A stretch of 64,000 nt of DNA from G963701675 sp963701675. GTDB taxonomy: Bacteria; Planctomycetota; Planctomycetia; Gemmatales; Gemmataceae. The notes below the pieces were generated by a model, which did no database searches, was not told where the DNA came from, and worked only from the letters and a program-made list of their open reading frames with translations. Positions 17,134 through 26,532 of this stretch are shown here, one piece after another (position 1 is the first letter of the stretch; the number at the start of each line of letters is the position of its first letter). A program made the translations under genes and the position numbers. The stretch covers positions 2,542,001-2,606,000 of the forward strand of contig OY969623.1 of assembly GCA_963701675.1 (NCBI GenBank), read 5' to 3'.

Positions 17134-19812
17134 TTAACTCAGCTTCGTCGAAAACGGGTCCATGTCCGAGTCAGTTGTCTCGGCGAGCGCGACTCGGGCG
17201 ATGTGACGTGAGGCGTAGTTCGGCCGGGGTGTTGTCGTCGCGCTCTCAGAGACGGGATTCGTCTTTGAGCGGCTTGATTCTTGTGTCTGTGTGGTGGTCG
17301 GGTGCAGCTTCTCCGCAGTATCGTCGACGCCCAGCGGCGCGGACGGCCGCGGCCCATCCCAGATCGGCAGCGGCGGCCAGTCGGCGGCGTTGATCATGAT
17401 GGCGATGCTGTCATTGTTGGCCACGGCGAGGTCCGCAAAACCATCGGCGTTGAAATCGCCGGACACCAGGCTGGTGCCGCTTTCAATGACGGCATAGGCC
17501 TGGGCAGGTTGAAACGTGCCGTTGCCTACGCCCAACATTACCGTTACGACGCCGGTACCGACGAACGCCAGGTCGGGCACTCCGTCGGCGTTGAAGTCGG
17601 CGCTCACCAGGTTTTCGCCGTCGGGAGAGTTCGTGAAGTAGAATGCCGGCGCCGCGAAGGAGCCGTTGCCGAGGCCGATAAGCACGGCCATGAGCGCGCC
17701 AGTGGGCCCGGTCAGGACGGCGAGGTCCGGGTTGCCGTCGCCGTTCCAGTCACCGGCGACGAGATCCGTCGGATTATTGCCCGTCGGCGAGTTGATCGCG
17801 GCTTGAAATGTCCCGTCGCCGTTTCCGAGTAGGATGCTCACCGAATCACTGACTTCGTTGACCGCGGCGATATCGAGAAAGCCGTCGCCGTTGAAATCGC
17901 TCAATGCCACATCCAACGGGCGGGACTGGACGGGAAACTTGAACTTGCCGGTATAGAGGCCGTCGTTGCCCTTGTTGAAAAGGACAACTGCGTTGCCAGA
18001 GACATCCGTGGTCACCAGGTCGAGAAAGCCGTCGCCATTTAGATCGCCGGCCGCGAGTCCGTATCCCTCTCCGACGCGATAGTGCGTGGGGGCCGGAAAG
18101 GTCATACCGTCATCATTCAACAGCACGTAAAGTTTGTCGCCACTAATCCCGGCAATGTCGCGGAAACCGTCATTATCCAAGTCGGCGACGGCGACATAGA
18201 ACGGATCCGGTCCCGCCAGGTAGGAGACTCCACCCTCGTACGTAGCGTCGCCATTACCGCGGAAGAACGTGAACGCCTCACCGTAGTCCGAATTCGAAAC
18301 TGTTCCATTGGCAGCGACGATATCCATATCGCCGTCACCGTCCATGTCGTCAATGGCGATTCGTTTTGGACTGGGATCGAGCGACAAGTTAGTACCGTTT
18401 GAAAACGTGCCGTCACCATTTCCTAGCGAGATGCGAACTTCGTGAATGCCCGCCGCAATATCCAGATTTCCATCGCCGTTCAGATCCGCCACATCAACGT
18501 CCGCCGCCCCCGGGGCGATATAGAGACTCGCTGGTGCGGTAAACTCGCCGTCGCCGTTGCCGAAGAGCAAGTACACGCCGTAGTTCGGAAAGCGGGTAGC
18601 GGCGACAACCAGGTCGACGTTGCCGTCGCCGTTCAGGTCACCGGCGGACACGGCAACTGGGTCAAACACCTCGTAGTGTTCGGGCGGCCGATAGGTCGCG
18701 CCTCCAAGCCCGATGAGGATAGTCAAATTGCTGGATTCTCCAACCGTCGCCAGGTCGGGAATCCCATCGCCGTTGAAATCAACGGCGATAATGCTCGTAG
18801 CGAAATTCGCAGCCGCGCGAAGTGTCGGTGACTTGAAACTACCGTTGCCGTTACCTAACAAGACGCCCACCTTGGTTGCAGAACCCTCAATGGCGACGGC
18901 CAGGTCGAGGTGTCCATCCCCGTCGAGGTCCGATACGGCCACACCCGCCGGCGTATTACCGGCGGCGTAGGTCGTTGATGCCCCGAAGGAACCGTCCCCA
19001 ATTCCCAAAAGCACGGAAACTGTGCCGCCGCTGACTGCATTCGGCGTAACCAGATCGAGAATGCCATCTTCATTGAAGTCACCGACGGCGACATCGGAAG
19101 GAGCAGGGCCCACGTTATACGAGGGAACACCGGGGAGCGGCCCCGACGCAGTTCCGGGGTAGACCACAATGGAGGAGTAGTGGGCGCTGTTGGTTTCATT
19201 TCGAATGGCAATGTCAGTGAAGCCATCGGTGCCTAGGTCCTGGATGATCATCTCCCGCGGCAACGATCCCGTGGCTAGGTTTTGTCCGGGTGTGAAAGTG
19301 CCGTTGCCATTGCCTTGGAGCGTATGAATCTGGCCGACGTCGAGACCACCCGCACCCAGGCCCAGGTCAAGTTTGGCATCGCCGTTCAAGTCGCCGGTTG
19401 CGACATCGCCCGTAGCACCCGGAATCGTATAGAAGGTGGTGAGGGCGTGAAACGCGCCGCCGCCGGCGCCCAGAATCACCGAGACGGAATCCGCACCCGG
19501 ATTGGCAGTCGTTAGATCAATCAACGTGTCGCCGTTGAAATCTCCGGATGCAATCGCCGCCGGCGAATCGCCGACGACGTAGGTTACGCGCCGCCGCAGC
19601 GAACCGAGCTGATTTCGCATAACCGTCATCGTGCTGACGCCGCCGTTGCCGACGGCCAGGTCCAAATCAGAGTCGCCGTCCGTATCCACGGCCAAGATCG
19701 ACATGGGTGAAGGGCCGGATGGAAACGCTTTGGGCGCCTTAAAGCTGCCCGTCACCGTTGCCAGCGATGACGCTAATTGTCGTGTTCGTACTGCGCACCG
19801 CGAGATCGACAT
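17134..19812 (-). CDS. Large FG-GAP/VCBS beta-propeller protein, 3' part of a frameshifted gene
   Basis: This 892-codon frame is the main body of the gene beginning at 20542. FG-GAP units recur (GDFNGDTLIDLTTA, DLNGDGHLDLAVA-type, DWNGDGNPDLAVL, DFNADGFADLAVA) with GNGDGTF turns. It ends with the full shared tail: NAADWPPLPIWDGPRPSAP, a linker rich in Thr, Gln and Ser, then NYASRHIARVALAETTDSD. A one-base insertion at about 19748 (GGG for GG in GNGDGS) separates it from the 5' part. The joined product is about 1135 residues, a close paralog of 335-3686. The next gene's Shine-Dalgarno lies about 25 bases beyond the 5' end of its neighbour, so an operon is likely. Confidence 0.84.
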   Translation of the reverse strand: MSISRCAVRTRQLASSLATVTGSFKAPKAFPSGPSPMSILAVDTDGDSDLDLAVGNGGVSTMTVMRNQLGSLRRRVTYVVGDSPAAIASGDFNGDTLIDLTTANPGADSVSVILGAGGGAFHALTTFYTIPGATGDVATGDLNGDAKLDLGLGAGGLDVGQIHTLQGNGNGTFTPGQNLATGSLPREMIIQDLGTDGFTDIAIRNETNSAHYSSIVVYPGTASGPLPGVPSYNVGPAPSDVAVGDFNEDGILDLVTPNAVSGGTVSVLLGIGDGSFGASTTYAAGNTPAGVAVSDLDGDGHLDLAVAIEGSATKVGVLLGNGNGSFKSPTLRAAANFATSIIAVDFNGDGIPDLATVGESSNLTILIGLGGATYRPPEHYEVFDPVAVSAGDLNGDGNVDLVVAATRFPNYGVYLLFGNGDGEFTAPASLYIAPGAADVDVADLNGDGNLDIAAGIHEVRISLGNGDGTFSNGTNLSLDPSPKRIAIDDMDGDGDMDIVAANGTVSNSDYGEAFTFFRGNGDATYEGGVSYLAGPDPFYVAVADLDNDGFRDIAGISGDKLYVLLNDDGMTFPAPTHYRVGEGYGLAAGDLNGDGFLDLVTTDVSGNAVVLFNKGNDGLYTGKFKFPVQSRPLDVALSDFNGDGFLDIAAVNEVSDSVSILLGNGDGTFQAAINSPTGNNPTDLVAGDWNGDGNPDLAVLTGPTGALMAVLIGLGNGSFAAPAFYFTNSPDGENLVSADFNADGVPDLAFVGTGVVTVMLGVGNGTFQPAQAYAVIESGTSLVSGDFNADGFADLAVANNDSIAIMINAADWPPLPIWDGPRPSAPLGVDDTAEKLHPTTTQTQESSRSKTNPVSESATTTPRPNYASRHIARVALAETTDSDMDPFSTKLS

Positions 19813-20542
19813 GTCCGTCGCCGTTCAGGTCCGCGGCGGCGACGGCGACGGAGCCGGTTAGGTTCAGCGGCGATTGAAACGAGCCGTCACCGTTGCCCAA
19901 GAGTACTCGCACTCCATTGCTACCGGCAACGGTAATATCAAGAATCGAGTCTTCGTTGAAATCGCTGACGACCACCGAAGTAGAACTGGCGGTGATGCCG
20001 TAACCGAACGTGAATTGAAAAGTCCCGTCACCCTGATTGACAAGTATCGCCAAGCCGCCTTGGAGAGTGCTTACGGCAATATCGGGGAAGCCGTCTCCCG
20101 TGAAGTCGCCGGCGCCGATGCCGGTGGGCCTGAAGCCCGCTCCGTAATGCGCGGCTAGCTTGAATGTTCCATTGCCATTGCCCAGTGAGACACTGGCTGT
20201 GTCGCTGCCGAAATTGGCGGTCATGAGATCCAGATGGCCGTCGAGATTCACGTCGGCCGCGGCGATGCCGCCGGAATCTCCGGTGACGTTTACCGTCGGT
20301 GGCGAGAAACTGCCCCCGGCCTGTCCCAGCAAAACGTTGATTCCACCGGGACCTGCCGTGGCGATGTCCGGGCGATCGTCGCCATTGAAGGAGCCGACGA
20401 CCACCGAGTTCGGCTCGAATCCCGCGGGAAAGATCATCGCGGCCCCGAAGCTCAACAGATCGCGGCGCTCAAGCCGTTCGAGCCGTAAGGGGCGAAATCG
20501 CCGGTTGCGGGGACTAATTTGTGACACAAACTTGCGAGTCAT
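19739..20542 (-). CDS. Large FG-GAP/VCBS beta-propeller protein, 5' part of a frameshifted gene
   Basis: ATG at 20542 (MTRKFVSQISPRNRRFRP) is preceded by GGAGGAG. The motif LERLERRDLLSFG mixes the two cluster variants (RRD of the propellers, LLS of the beta-helices). FG-GAP units include GSFNGDDRPDIAT, DVNLDGHLDLMTA and DFTGDGFPDIAVS. The frame stops at 19739 right after VIAGNGDGQL, where one extra G breaks GNGDGSFKAPKAFPSG. Confidence 0.84.
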   Translation of the reverse strand: MTRKFVSQISPRNRRFRPLRLERLERRDLLSFGAAMIFPAGFEPNSVVVGSFNGDDRPDIATAGPGGINVLLGQAGGSFSPPTVNVTGDSGGIAAADVNLDGHLDLMTANFGSDTASVSLGNGNGTFKLAAHYGAGFRPTGIGAGDFTGDGFPDIAVSTLQGGLAILVNQGDGTFQFTFGYGITASSTSVVVSDFNEDSILDITVAGSNGVRVLLGNGDGSFQSPLNLTGSVAVAAADLNGDGHVDLAVRSTNTTISVIAGNGDGQL

Positions 20543-20579
20543 TAGTGCTCCTCCTCCGAAAAAAGATCCAAGTCAGTGG

Positions 20580-23500
20580 CTATGTCAACTCGGTCGACGA
20601 CATGTCAAACATCGAATCGGTCGATTCAGTCAATGGGGCTCGGGCGATGTGGCGCGACGCATACTTCGACCGAGGTGGCATTGCGGTTTCGCTTTGATTC
20701 ACGTGTGGCATACCGTGGCCGACGGGCGTCTGTTCTGTTGTGCTAACCGAGCGAAAACTTGCGGTTAAGTGGGGAGCATCGAGCGGCACGACCGATCCCG
20801 GCACATCGCCGATTGGCAGCGGCGGCCAGTCGGCGGCGTTGACGACAACAGCTACACCGGATGCGTGCGCTACCGCCATATCCAGCCAGCCGTCTTCATT
20901 TGCATCAACGAGTATGACAACACCCGGCGTGAGGCCGACGGCGTAGTGAATCGCCGATTGAAATGTGGCATCCCCATTGCCGACTAGGAGGCTGACGGTG
21001 CCGCCGCTTCGGTTGGTGACCACCAGGTCGATGATGTCGTCGCCATTGATGTCCCCAGCGGCAAGCCAAGTTGGGTTAGAGCCGACGGCGTATATCTGGG
21101 GCGGCAGGAACGTGCCGTCTCCGCGGCCTTTGACAATGGTCACAATGCCGGCGGTGAGGTAATTGGCCATGGCCAGGTCGAGATCGCCGTCGCCGTCTAG
21201 GTCAGCGGCGATCACACCAACCGCTGCGGCGCCTGTGGCATAGAAGACGGCGGGCTTAAATGTGCCGTCGCCGTTCCCAATCAAAATACTTATGTTTGTG
21301 CCGACCGAACTTGTCACTGCGAGATCTAGTGTGCCATCCATGTCAAAGTCCCCGGCCGCCACACCGAACGGCTCCGGACTCACGGTGTACGCGGTAGGAG
21401 AGGTAGAAAAGCGTCCGCCACCCTCGGCGAGGATGATTTGAACCGTGCCGTTACTAAGGTCATTGGTGACGGCGAGATCGTGATTACCGTCGGCATTGAA
21501 GTCACCCGTCACAACAGCAGATACTTGAACGCCCGCGTTGTAGCCGGTGGTGGCTGCGAAGCCGCTATCGCTATTGAGGAGCACTCCCAACGTGCCGGCC
21601 TGCATATTCGTGATCGCGAGGTCCGGTCGACCATCGCCGTTGAGGTTGCCGACAGCGAAATCAAGAGGTCCTGTCCCTGCAAGATAGTGAACCGGTGGAA
21701 GAAAAGTTCCGTCGCCTTTTCCTCGATACACGACGACACTGGCGATTTCCTCGTCTTGACCACCTGCGCCGCTTCCCGCCGCGATGTCGAGGATGCCATC
21801 GCCATCGAAATCCGCGACGATGCCGTTCATCGAATTTGCAAATGCCGTGTAGCCAGTCAAAGACTGGAAAGTTCCATCGCCATTCCCTAGCAGAACATTT
21901 ACTGCGGCGTCCTGGTCAAAGACGACGAGATCGAGGTCGCCGTCCCCGTCCATATCGTCTCGCGCCGCTGAATAGGGCCGGGTTCCTGCAATATGGCTGA
22001 TTGGCGCCAGAAAGCTACCGTCGCCATTGCCGAGGAGGATCTCGATGGTGGCATTGTCCATGTCGCAAGCGGCAATGTCGAGGAAAGTGTCCCCGTTGAA
22101 GTCCCCAATGGTGACCGATATCGCAGAATCGCCCGCGGCGTAGCTGACCGCCGATTGCAATGTGCCATCACCATTGCCCATCAGTATTTGCATCCCCCCT
22201 CCACCCGGGCACGCAATTGCCACATCGGCATGCCCATCACTGTCAAAGTCGCCTACGCCGACTGCCCACGGGCTCTCGGCAATGGGATAGCTAATGGGAC
22301 TCGCGAACGCTCCGCCGCCCACATTCAGAAGCACGACTGCCTTGGCGGGCTCGGGGCCGGATTGGCGCTGCCCGAACACAAGGTCGGGGCGACCATCTTC
22401 ATTGAAATCCCCTACCGCGAGATCGCGTACGCCGTTACTGACTTGCGAAGCGAGCGGCGATTGAAAACTTCCGTCCCCGTTTCCAGTCATCGATGCCACG
22501 TCGCCGTTGCCGTCGCCATCGAAGTCCGCGACGACGATCGAGTACAGGTCTGTTAGCATCACCGGCGCAGATTCAAGAGTGCCGTCGCTCTTTCCCATCG
22601 TCACGGTGACGCCGCCCGGACCGGTCACGGCGGCGCTCACATCCGGAACGCCGTCGTTGTTAAGATCCTCGACGGCGACTGCCCTGGCAAAATAACCTCC
22701 GTAGGTGCTTGATTTGGGGCCGAAGTTCACTCCGGGAGCGCCGGGTAACACATTCAAAGTTCCGAAGCTGCTGGACGTGACGAGGTCGGGGTCGCCGTCG
22801 CCATTGAACTCGGTAGCCGCCAGTCCGCTCGGTACTCCGCCGGTATCGAAGTTGGATACCGCGGAATGGAAGGCACCACCCCCAATGCCCGTCAGTATTG
22901 AAATCGTCCCGTTTCCTGGTGCGTTGTTAGGCACTGCGAGATCCAAAATGCCATCACCCGTAAGGTCCCGCACGGCGGCCCTAGACGGGTTTGCTCCGCC
23001 GGGATAACGAACGGCAGAACCAAGCGAACCGTCACCGTTTCCGAGAAAGACGTCAATCGTGGCTTCCGTTGTGTTCGATACGATCAAATCGATCGCCGAA
23101 TCCGCATTGAGGTCGGCGCTCTCCACCGCTTTGAGGTGGTTCCCAGCGGTGACGCCCCAGACCGCAAAGAAGCTGCCGTCTCCCGTGCCTTGCCAGATGC
23201 CCACGTTCTTATCAAGGTTCGCAACGACCAGATCGAGGATGCCGTCGCCGTTGAAATCGGCCGGGGTAATGTCGAACGGTGAGAACGATGTGTATTGCTG
23301 CCCGTACGCAAATGTGCCGTCTCCATTGCCCAACAGAATCGCAAACTTGGAGGCGCTGCTATGATGACCGGCCGCCGCCAGATCGAGGCGGCCATCGTTG
23401 TTGAAGTCCCCGACAGTGACGGCGTGCACCGCGGTATCGAGATCGTAACTGGTATGGAGTTGAAAAGCCCCGCCGCCTTGGCCAAGCATGACGCTGGCCC

Positions 23501-23714
23501 GGGTGCTGAAGTTGACGTCGGAGACGAGTGCGATGTCGGTGGTGCCGTCGTTATTGACGTCGGCAAGGTTCAATGATCTTGGGTTGCTGCCCGACAAGTA
23601 CGTAATCGGCCGTCGGAAAGCGCCCGTCCCGGAGCCGCGCAAGACCGCTACGTTGGCGCTGTTGGAATTGGCAACGACCAGGTCCAGTTTTCCGTCTCCG
23701 CTGACATCGGCCAC
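20580..23714 (-). CDS. Large FG-GAP/VCBS beta-propeller protein, 3' part of a frameshifted gene
   Basis: This 1044-codon frame begins within the repeat DVSGDGKLDLVVANSN and continues through many FG-GAP units (DFNNDGRLDLAAA, DLTGDGILDLAVP, DFDGDGNGDVAS, DLDGDGDLDLAMA). One stretch near the middle (ADFDGDGNGDVASM then TGNGDGSF) looks shortened, as if a repeat had been deleted. The shared tail is present but diverged: NAADWPPLPIGDVPGSVVP, then SKYASRHIARAPLTESTDS. The 5' part is 23648-24001; joined length is about 1140 residues. Likely exported. Thirty-seven bases separate it from the next gene's start. Confidence 0.84.
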   Translation of the reverse strand: MADVSGDGKLDLVVANSNSANVAVLRGSGTGAFRRPITYLSGSNPRSLNLADVNNDGTTDIALVSDVNFSTRASVMLGQGGGAFQLHTSYDLDTAVHAVTVGDFNNDGRLDLAAAGHHSSASKFAILLGNGDGTFAYGQQYTSFSPFDITPADFNGDGILDLVVANLDKNVGIWQGTGDGSFFAVWGVTAGNHLKAVESADLNADSAIDLIVSNTTEATIDVFLGNGDGSLGSAVRYPGGANPSRAAVRDLTGDGILDLAVPNNAPGNGTISILTGIGGGAFHSAVSNFDTGGVPSGLAATEFNGDGDPDLVTSSSFGTLNVLPGAPGVNFGPKSSTYGGYFARAVAVEDLNNDGVPDVSAAVTGPGGVTVTMGKSDGTLESAPVMLTDLYSIVVADFDGDGNGDVASMTGNGDGSFQSPLASQVSNGVRDLAVGDFNEDGRPDLVFGQRQSGPEPAKAVVLLNVGGGAFASPISYPIAESPWAVGVGDFDSDGHADVAIACPGGGGMQILMGNGDGTLQSAVSYAAGDSAISVTIGDFNGDTFLDIAACDMDNATIEILLGNGDGSFLAPISHIAGTRPYSAARDDMDGDGDLDLVVFDQDAAVNVLLGNGDGTFQSLTGYTAFANSMNGIVADFDGDGILDIAAGSGAGGQDEEIASVVVYRGKGDGTFLPPVHYLAGTGPLDFAVGNLNGDGRPDLAITNMQAGTLGVLLNSDSGFAATTGYNAGVQVSAVVTGDFNADGNHDLAVTNDLSNGTVQIILAEGGGRFSTSPTAYTVSPEPFGVAAGDFDMDGTLDLAVTSSVGTNISILIGNGDGTFKPAVFYATGAAAVGVIAADLDGDGDLDLAMANYLTAGIVTIVKGRGDGTFLPPQIYAVGSNPTWLAAGDINGDDIIDLVVTNRSGGTVSLLVGNGDATFQSAIHYAVGLTPGVVILVDANEDGWLDMAVAHASGVAVVVNAADWPPLPIGDVPGSVVPLDAPHLTASFRSVSTTEQTPVGHGMPHVNQSETAMPPRSKYASRHIARAPLTESTDSMFDMSSTELT

Positions 23715-24001
23715 CGCCAGCGAGCTTGGGCCGCTGCCACCCGTTGGGAAACTCTTGGCGCCGAAAACGCGCCGCCGCCGTTGTTGAGCGCGACATTCAC
23801 GAAACCGGGCGTCGTTTGATTGGCAACCGCGACATCGAGATGCCCATCGCCATTGAAGTCCGCGCTGACGATGTCCGCCGGGTTCGACGCGGCGGCATAT
23901 GCCTGCGGTGCCGCGAAGCTAGGCACGTCGCGACGCTCCAGCGTTTCCAGCAGTAACCGCCGTTGAAAGATCGCACTACATTTGGAACGGTATCGAGACA
24001 T
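23648..24001 (-). CDS. Large FG-GAP/VCBS beta-propeller protein, 5' part of a frameshifted gene
   Basis: ATG at 24001 (MSRYRSKCSAIFQRR) leads to LETLERRDVPSF and the first FG-GAP unit ADFNGDGHLDVAVANQTT. Family sequence is lost after NGGGAFSAPR. The paralog at 44077 reads APKSFPTGGSGANSLAV; restoring one A to the AA pair at about 23754 (AAA) gives exactly that sequence here. Downstream of the DUF1559 gene by 28 bases. Confidence 0.83.
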   Translation of the reverse strand: MSRYRSKCSAIFQRRLLLETLERRDVPSFAAPQAYAAASNPADIVSADFNGDGHLDVAVANQTTPGFVNVALNNGGGAFSAPRVSQRVAAAQARWRWPMSAETENWTWSLPIPTAPT

Positions 24002-24029
24002 GTCGCTCTCCAACTAAATCGTCTTGGGA

Positions 24030-24929
24030 CTAGTACGCGTTATTGTTAATGGCCTTACCATCTGCGATGTGGCCCAGGTACATGAAAACGAACAGGTCAA
24101 TGCCGTACTGAATCCGTTGCACGGAGCCATCCACTAAGGCAATCTGAAAGACGCCTGGATGCGAGCCGCCAAAGACGCCCGCGAGAATGTTGGGGTCAGA
24201 TTCGGTCCCTTCGTAGTCAGGAATCGGTCGCCATTTGGGATCCAACGCTGCATCGGTATGCCGAACCGTATCGTGGTCCCAACCGGCCGTGTAACCCTCG
24301 TTGTCATCTGGCTGCCATTGCCCTAGCTTGTCGCGGAACAGGTGCTTGTCTCCAAGAAGCATCGTGACCGCCGTACCGTCGGTGACTTCGGCAAGCCGAC
24401 GCGGGTGTGTCTGGCGAACGACGCCGGTGCCCTCGGAGTTGCTGACCGCGTAATCGCACAGCGCCGTGGTGAACGGCGTTGGAGCGCCGGGGATCTTTCC
24501 TTTGGTGCCGGGTGGCCAATTCACACCGAACGCCGTTTGCGGCCCTCGGCGAGTCGGACAGAAGAACAGCGGATTCGGAGTACTTACCGCCGCGTAGGCC
24601 CCGGCTCGCCACACCGTTTCCCCTTCGATGTACGGAAGAATGGCGAAACCCCAGCCGGCCTTTTGCTTGGCGCCAACATCCGCAACCCCGTTCGTGTAGC
24701 TCGGCGGGGAGTCGAATCCTAGGCCCCCACCAGGAAAATACCCAAGTGCATCGTGATGACTGTGAAACGCGAGCGCCAACTGCTTCAAGTTATTGCGGCA
24801 CTTCGTGGCACTCGCTGCCTCGCGCACCTTCTGTACCGCGGGCAGTAGCAGCGCGATTAAGATCCCGATGATCGCAATGACCACCAAGAGTTCGATCAGC
24901 GTGAACGCAGACCTTCGAAGAGAATGCAT
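24030..24929 (-). CDS. DUF1559 pseudopilin-like protein
   Basis: Residues 5-25 hold a type IV pilin/pseudopilin leader (RSAFTLIELLVVIAIIGIL): a short basic leader, the Phe methylation site, Glu at +5 and a hydrophobic helix, processed by a prepilin peptidase. The body begins with the planctomycete-typical VQKVREAASATKCRNNLKQL helix. The C-terminal H-x9-DG signature is present (HPGVFQIALVDGS). The 299-residue length is normal. DUF1559 proteins are strongly expanded in planctomycetes; their role (filaments, secretion or fibre assembly) is unsettled. It lies between two FG-GAP genes with gaps of 19 and 28 bases, the only pilin-like gene in the cluster. The start ATG follows GGGAG. Confidence 0.92.
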   Translation of the reverse strand: MHSLRRSAFTLIELLVVIAIIGILIALLLPAVQKVREAASATKCRNNLKQLALAFHSHHDALGYFPGGGLGFDSPPSYTNGVADVGAKQKAGWGFAILPYIEGETVWRAGAYAAVSTPNPLFFCPTRRGPQTAFGVNWPPGTKGKIPGAPTPFTTALCDYAVSNSEGTGVVRQTHPRRLAEVTDGTAVTMLLGDKHLFRDKLGQWQPDDNEGYTAGWDHDTVRHTDAALDPKWRPIPDYEGTESDPNILAGVFGGSHPGVFQIALVDGSVQRIQYGIDLFVFMYLGHIADGKAINNNAY

Positions 24930-24948
24930 GGTCTACTCCCAAACTCGA

Positions 24949-26298
24949 TCAAGCCAGTGAATCAAGATCGGTTGTTGCAAGGAGCGTGATCAGATGCTCA
25001 AACGACGGCGAGGCTGCGGTTCGCACGATCGGTGGCGCACCAGTCGATTGCACCTCGAACGCGCCGATGTCGATCGTGCCGTTCACAATCCGCGGGAAGC
25101 CGGGCCCGCGTTGGTCCGCGGCCATCGTCACGACAGCGTCCTTCGACTCGTCATCCAAAGCTCGCATGCCAACGGGACGACGCCCCGGCCCTGGTTGCGG
25201 AATGGGGTCGGTCCACACACCGTCATTCATTAGGACTTGAACTTTGTCCTCGGCCTGATCACCGACTACGAGGTCCGGAAATCGGTCGTTATTAAGGTCC
25301 CCGGCAGCCAACCCCTTTGACGAGGTCCCGAAAATGAAGTCCTGAGTGGGCTTGAACGTGCCATCGCCATTGCCAAGCAAAACACTGACAGGCTGAGCGC
25401 CGCCATGCGCATAATGGTGGGCAACGGCGATATCGGGTTTGCGATCCTTGTTGAAGTCGACAATCACCGGAAAGGCCGAAATCACACCTCCGGATGAGTA
25501 GTCCATTGGTGTTTGAAACGTACCGTCACCATTTCCGAGCAGGACGCTGACGGTGTTACCGCCGTTGGCGACCACTAAGTCGATGCGATTGTCTTTGTTG
25601 ACATCGCCGAGCTCGTGGCCCCAAGGCTGGTTGGTGACGAAGTAATCCACCTTCGGCTTGAAGGTGCCGTCGCCCCGATTGAGAAATACGCTGACGTACT
25701 TGCCGAGACCATCGTCCACTGAAATGTCATTCCAGCCATCGCCGTCAAAGTCGGCGCACTCGACATCGGTACTGGTAACGCCTGTGTCCGAAGAGAAAAC
25801 GGGCTGGAAAGTCCCGTCGCCATTGCCAAAGAGGATTTGCAGGCCTCCGTCGAAATTGGATGCAGCGATGTCAGGATTACCGTCGCCGTTGAGTTCGTTG
25901 ACCGCAACGTGCCACGGCCAATACCCAGCGGGGAATTGCGAACTTGCACCGAAAGTGCCGTCACCGTTATTCAGCAGCACTTCAACCATGCCGTAGGTTC
26001 CCACGACAAGATCGGGACTGCCGTCCGAATTGACGTCAGCAGCGCGAACGTCATTGCTGATGGCAGCAGTGTCGTAACAAACCGCCGCGCCGAGTGTGCC
26101 CGTACCGTCTCCAAAGCGGATGCAGATATTTCCATTTGCAGACAACACGTCCCGCCGGCCATCGTGATTCAAATCTGCAACCGTGACTCCGAACGAGTAC
26201 GTGCCGGCGTTGTAACTAACCGGCGGCAAGAAACTCGGTACATCGCGGGCTTCGAGCAATGCGAGTTGTGGACGAGCCTTTAACGTTGGTCGACGCAT
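24949..26298 (-). CDS. FG-GAP beta-propeller protein with a beta-helix-type C-terminal tail (chimera)
   Basis: ATG at 26298 (MRRPTLKARPQ) and LLEARDVPSF match the paralog at 3750-5066 through about 390 residues of FG-GAP repeats (DVNSDGSPDLVVG, DVNKDNRIDLVVA, DLNNDRFPDLVVG). After the repeats it switches abruptly to DQRGPGFPRIVNGTIDIG, AFEVQ and a final LLATTDLDSLA. That is the end of the beta-helix family, not of any FG-GAP protein here. The switch point is VVTMAADQRGPG. The frame is intact, so one continuous protein is encoded: propeller plus beta-helix tail. Neighbours are 21 bases (upstream) and 19 bases (downstream) away. Confidence 0.88.
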   Translation of the reverse strand: MRRPTLKARPQLALLEARDVPSFLPPVSYNAGTYSFGVTVADLNHDGRRDVLSANGNICIRFGDGTGTLGAAVCYDTAAISNDVRAADVNSDGSPDLVVGTYGMVEVLLNNGDGTFGASSQFPAGYWPWHVAVNELNGDGNPDIAASNFDGGLQILFGNGDGTFQPVFSSDTGVTSTDVECADFDGDGWNDISVDDGLGKYVSVFLNRGDGTFKPKVDYFVTNQPWGHELGDVNKDNRIDLVVANGGNTVSVLLGNGDGTFQTPMDYSSGGVISAFPVIVDFNKDRKPDIAVAHHYAHGGAQPVSVLLGNGDGTFKPTQDFIFGTSSKGLAAGDLNNDRFPDLVVGDQAEDKVQVLMNDGVWTDPIPQPGPGRRPVGMRALDDESKDAVVTMAADQRGPGFPRIVNGTIDIGAFEVQSTGAPPIVRTAASPSFEHLITLLATTDLDSLA

Positions 26299-26532
26299 TT
26301 GTTATCCTCCATTCATTCGTTACGTGAGTGCATCCAAATCGACCGTGGCCAGAAACAGGGCGAGGAGTTCAAATTCAGGATGCGGCAAAGGAGCCGGTAG
26401 CGACGAGGCCTGCACCTCGAACGCCCCGATGTCAATCGTGCCGTTCACGATGCGCGGAAACCCGGGCCCGCGCTGGTCAAACTCGGGCGCATCGGTGTTG
26501 TCGCCGGCGTCGATGGCGGGGCTGCCGGGAAG
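25182..26532. repeat. Older duplication, copy B (paralog block of 3950-5300)
   Basis: The FG-GAP gene body, the short intergenic gap and the 3' end of the upstream beta-helix gene match 3950-5300 at a constant offset of 21232 bases with scattered substitutions. Divergence is clearly greater than in the 1.39 kb repeat. The similarity ends near 25182, where this copy acquires its beta-helix tail. Confidence 0.75.

Noticed and set aside
19739..19812. Overlap of reading frames as a programmed frameshift site
   Set aside because: A slippery heptamer and downstream structure are not evident, and the same kind of break occurs in the unrelated kinase and epimerase genes; an indel is simpler.
24342..24871. 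Two open frames on the plus strand across the DUF1559 gene
   Set aside because: Antisense to a clear pseudopilin gene, and no recognisable protein features.
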